A stretch of 64,000 bases of DNA from Acidaminococcus intestini DSM 21505. Its GTDB lineage: Bacteria > Bacillota > Negativicutes > Acidaminococcales > Acidaminococcaceae. The stretch is taken from NCBI RefSeq assembly GCF_000425045.1, contig NZ_AULA01000007.1:33194-97193 (forward strand), written 5' to 3'. Shown here in pieces: positions 61,766-64,000 of this stretch; the first letter of the stretch is position 1, and each line of letters begins with the position of its first letter. The translations under genes were made by a program, and so were the position numbers. Below the pieces are notes generated by a model. That model made no database searches. It was not told the DNA's origin and saw nothing but the letters and a program-made list of their open reading frames with translations.

Positions 61766-63142
61766 GTGGATTCTGTTCAGAAAGATTCTTCCCATTTACG
61801 TAAATCTTCCTTCTTGCGATTTTTTGTTCCATCCTTTATGGGGCTGTTTCTCTTCCTGTTTCCCGTTTGGGTTGATGGGAATATGAACATTCCACTTGGG
61901 CTCATTTCCAATGCCATCGCTCAATGGATTCATCCTTTTTCCAATGCAATTCTCATGATCTGCGTAGGAATCTCTGCAATTTTTTCATGGATTTGCACTA
62001 TCTGGAGACCTAATTGGTCACGCACGAATAGTCTATGGAATGAGCTTTTTTACGTTTCCCATCCTTATCTTTTTATTCGGACGATAGGCGCTGTCATCAC
62101 GATTCTCGTGGCCACCCAAACCGGTCCTGATTGGCTTATTTCTGAAGAAACAGGCGGATCCATCATCCAGCTTATGGGGATTCTCATTGCCTGGTTCTTA
62201 GCAGCCTCTTTTTTGATTCCTCTGCTTACAGAATATGGAATCATGGATTTTACTGGAACCTTGCTGAGAAATATATTGAAGCCGCTTTTCCACTTGCCAG
62301 GGCGAGCCGCCATCGATCTTCTAGCCTCTTGGGTTGGTAACTGCAACGTAGGGGTTGTCCTCACAACAAAGCAATATGAATCTGGATACTATACAGACCG
62401 TGAAGCCATCTTGATTGCCAGTTGTTTTTCCGCGACTTCCCTCCCCTTCTGCCTTGTCATTGCGGCTATTATGGGCGTTGACCAATACTTTATCCAACTA
62501 TACTTTATTCTCAGTTTGGTTGGAACCCTGTCCGCTATGATCATGAGCCGTATCTGGCCTCTTGAAGGGAAATGGAAGGACGAGTACTATCCTCCTGTCG
62601 GCCGTAAAGTCCAGGAAGTTCATCCGGTGGGAATCAGCCGCTCCCGCTGGGCACTTCATCAGGCTATAAAAAGAGCTGAAAAAGGGCCCACCTTCTTCCA
62701 GCTGGTTTCAAATGGAATACAGCTATTCCTCAATATCATTTTCACACTGGTACCAGTTACCATGTGCATCGGAACACTGGCCTGCTGTCTGTCATCCTAT
62801 ACTCCACTCTTCCAATGGATTGCCCTGCCGTTTCAGTGGTATTTCAAACTCTGTGGTCTGAAAGAATATGCAGCCGCAGCTCCCGGGGCTGTTGTCGGTT
62901 TTGTTGATATGTTCATTCCTGCCATGATCTGTGCAGGAATCACTTCCATGAAGACACGGTTTGTCATCTGTATCCTTTCTTTAGTCCAAATCATTTATAT
63001 GACAGAAGTCGGTTCCATTATGCTAAATTCCAAGTTGCCCATAACCATCATGGATCTTGCTATCATTTTTCTTGAAAAAACAATCATTGCCATTCCCATG
63101 ATTGTTTTCTTCACTGATTTATTTGTAAAATTTCAAGAATAA
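61766..63142 (+). CDS. YjiH-type membrane transporter, copy 2
   Basis: 458 residues, GTG start (reads MDSVQKDSSHLRKSSFLRFF) after AGAGAGGTGG. Ten or so hydrophobic helices; conserved LLASWVGNCNVGVVLTTKQY, PGAVVGFVDMFIPAMICAGI and YMTEVGSIMLNSKLPITIMD match the same family as the copy at 59396-60724. 57 bases after iclR, so co-transcribed with the regulator. Two different paralogues on each side of one regulator suggest either uptake of two related substrates or exchange of substrate and product. Confidence 0.85.
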   Translation: MDSVQKDSSHLRKSSFLRFFVPSFMGLFLFLFPVWVDGNMNIPLGLISNAIAQWIHPFSNAILMICVGISAIFSWICTIWRPNWSRTNSLWNELFYVSHPYLFIRTIGAVITILVATQTGPDWLISEETGGSIIQLMGILIAWFLAASFLIPLLTEYGIMDFTGTLLRNILKPLFHLPGRAAIDLLASWVGNCNVGVVLTTKQYESGYYTDREAILIASCFSATSLPFCLVIAAIMGVDQYFIQLYFILSLVGTLSAMIMSRIWPLEGKWKDEYYPPVGRKVQEVHPVGISRSRWALHQAIKRAEKGPTFFQLVSNGIQLFLNIIFTLVPVTMCIGTLACCLSSYTPLFQWIALPFQWYFKLCGLKEYAAAAPGAVVGFVDMFIPAMICAGITSMKTRFVICILSLVQIIYMTEVGSIMLNSKLPITIMDLAIIFLEKTIIAIPMIVFFTDLFVKFQE

Positions 63143-63177
63143 TGAGTTTTTTTGATAAAATTTGTCAAATATTAAAT

Positions 63178-63210
63178 AAACCCCTTCCGCTTAGACCGGA
63201 AGGGGTTTTA
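63178..63210. terminator. Bidirectional terminator between transporter and membrane-protein remnant
   Basis: Perfect 12-bp stem AAACCCCTTCCG / CGGAAGGGGTTT with 7-base loop; T on the plus side and A run on the other. Confidence 0.9.
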
Positions 63211-63220
63211 TGCTGACCCG

Positions 63221-63655
63221 TCAGGGATTTTGCCCGCAGCCGTAAGAGCCGTTCATGGGGCCCTGTTGGGGGCCGCCCTGCCGCGCGCCGTCCATCATGG
63301 CGCCATGCTGGAAACCGGGATTCATCTGCATGTCTTGATGCATGGGAGCAGAAACTTCATAGCCGCCAAGACGGGGATCGACCATGCCAAAGACCATGGC
63401 AACATGGGTGAAAAAGACAAAGAGCAGCAGGATGAAGATATGGCATTTGGCATTTTTCTTGGCGTCCGGGCCGTTACCAATAAAGCCGAGCTCCGTGAAA
63501 AGAAGCAGGAAGGCGGGGATGATGCCAAGGACATAGGCCCAGACCGCGATAAGGTCGATGGGGCCCCGCCACTCAATGGTGGGGATGTAGCGCGTAACTA
63601 GGTAGAGGGCGGCCACGATGAAATAGAGGCTAAAGAAGAGACCGCCTCGATGATG
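63221..63655 (-). pseudogene. Small membrane protein with Met/Gln/Gly-rich tail, 5' end removed by IS
   Basis: The open frame runs from the IS border (GGLFFSLYFIVAALYLVTRY) to a stop at 63221. Three hydrophobic helices (about 63,640-63,580, 63,560-63,500, 63,450-63,400), then a periplasmic-type tail rich in Met, Gln, Gly and Pro with HQDMQMNPGFQHGAMMDGAR and a final YGCGQNP. No start codon with ribosome binding site remains; a GTG at 63614-63616 is internal. The N terminus lies beyond the inserted element. Family not recognised; Met-rich tails can bind copper, but that is only a hint. Confidence 0.6.
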
Positions 63656-64000
63656 TGTACCCCAAAAACTGGACGCATATAAATTAGTTAAATGGCATTA
63701 GTGGATGTTTCCCGATATATTTCGGGAGGCATCCATTTTGTTTTTTTCTGAATCCTTTCCTTGTTGAAATAATGAATGTATTCTTTCACTGCTTTAGCAA
63801 ATACCTTGAACGAGGTGTATTCTTTTTCGCTTCCGTAATACATTTCATTTTTCATCCGACCAAAAAAGGTCTCCATAATACTGTTGTCATAGCAGTTGCC
63901 CTTACGCGACATTGACTGTATAATTCCATGCTTTTTCAATTCACTTCTGTAATATTCATGCTGATACTGCCATCCCTGATCCGAGTGCATAATTAAACCC
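63656..64000 (-). mobile_element. IS3-family (IS150 group) element, cut by window end
   Basis: The right end begins at 63656 with TGTACCCCAAAAACTGGAC, a typical IS150-type terminal repeat, and the element continues beyond the window. It interrupts the membrane-protein frame at 63655. The other end and any target duplication are outside. Confidence 0.85.
63688..64000 (-). CDS. IS3-family transposase OrfB, C-terminal part
   Basis: The frame GLIMHSDQGWQYQHEYYRSE continues from outside the window. The second Asp of the DDE triad is in HSDQG and the Glu in NSIMETFFGRMKNEM, followed by IHYFNKERIQKKTKWMPPEI. This is the rve integrase core of IS150/IS3 elements, intact as far as visible. Confidence 0.92.
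   Translation of the reverse strand, partial: GLIMHSDQGWQYQHEYYRSELKKHGIIQSMSRKGNCYDNSIMETFFGRMKNEMYYGSEKEYTSFKVFAKAVKEYIHYFNKERIQKKTKWMPPEIYRETSTNAI

Noticed and set aside
59396..63142. YjiH-type proteins as nucleoside transporters
   Set aside because: The domain name nucleoside recognition (Gate) is historical; no nucleoside genes are nearby, while oxoacid and CoA-ester genes are.

Overview
The window comes from a diderm Firmicute of the class Negativicutes, most likely an Acidaminococcaceae such as Acidaminococcus. I infer this from the combination of a Firmicutes-style housekeeping set (SMC-FtsY, PyrR, single bifunctional Rel, 6S RNA of Bacillus/Clostridium type, YdbC/PC4 protein, AGGAGG ribosome binding sites) with a complete lipid A/KDO synthesis and LPS export operon and an outer-membrane autotransporter. 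The assignment to family is inference.

Region 1 (1-11.8 kb) is a GC-rich accessory island on the minus strand, next to a cut-off low-molecular-weight tyrosine phosphatase gene. It reads as one operon: a truncated DUF2326 ATPase, an XRE regulator, a large PLD/SNF2-type helicase, a DUF4391 protein, a type III DNA methyltransferase (Mod), a DUF1016/YhcG-type PDDEXK nuclease and a type III restriction subunit (Res). Genes overlap or nearly touch from Mod to Res and from the helicase to DUF4391. This is an expanded type III restriction-modification locus and the best candidate for an incompletely described defence system here. Its upstream end is decayed: an amber-interrupted small gene abuts the truncated ATPase.

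Region 2 (11.8-13.7 kb) is a graveyard: a phage DUF2800 gene with an internal deletion and its phage neighbour, a truncated IS200-type transposase that keeps its translation-blocking inverted repeat, and a 30-codon stub of an aspartate-racemase-like gene.

Region 3 (13.7-22.5 kb) carries two flavodoxins and a nitroreductase, a broken autotransporter adhesin with two frameshifts (one at a run of seven G, so possible phase variation), a decayed second autotransporter 3' end, an MTA/SAH nucleosidase, a SIMPL protein, an Rrf2 regulator with a Cys-rich tail, and a thioredoxin.

Region 4 (22.8-41.7 kb) is housekeeping on the minus strand: smc-ftsY, lspA-rluD-pyrR with a 6S RNA gene just upstream of lspA, then lapA-recJ-rel-dtd-MBL hydrolase-AI-2E exporter-hisS-aspS, a 2-hydroxyacid dehydrogenase and a PC4/YdbC protein.

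Region 5 (42.1-54.85 kb) is a 12-gene LPS operon in the order lpxB-msbA-waaA/lpxK fusion-kdsB-kdsA-kdsD-kdsC-lpxL-lptC-lptA-lptB-lptF/G. It holds KDO synthesis, lipid A completion, flipping and the inner-membrane/periplasmic part of the Lpt bridge. An extended -10 promoter next to tandem 8-bp repeats precedes it. About 0.5 kb of hairpin-rich, apparently non-coding sequence lies upstream.

Region 6 (55.5-63.2 kb) has lower GC and looks like a catabolic module: a YjiH-type transporter, a four-subunit 2-oxoacid:ferredoxin oxidoreductase and a class III CoA-transferase on the minus strand, with an IclR regulator and a second YjiH-type transporter on the plus strand. Two consensus promoters face each other across a perfect GAAACGCGTTTC palindrome. 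The window ends in an IS3-family element that has truncated a small membrane-protein gene.
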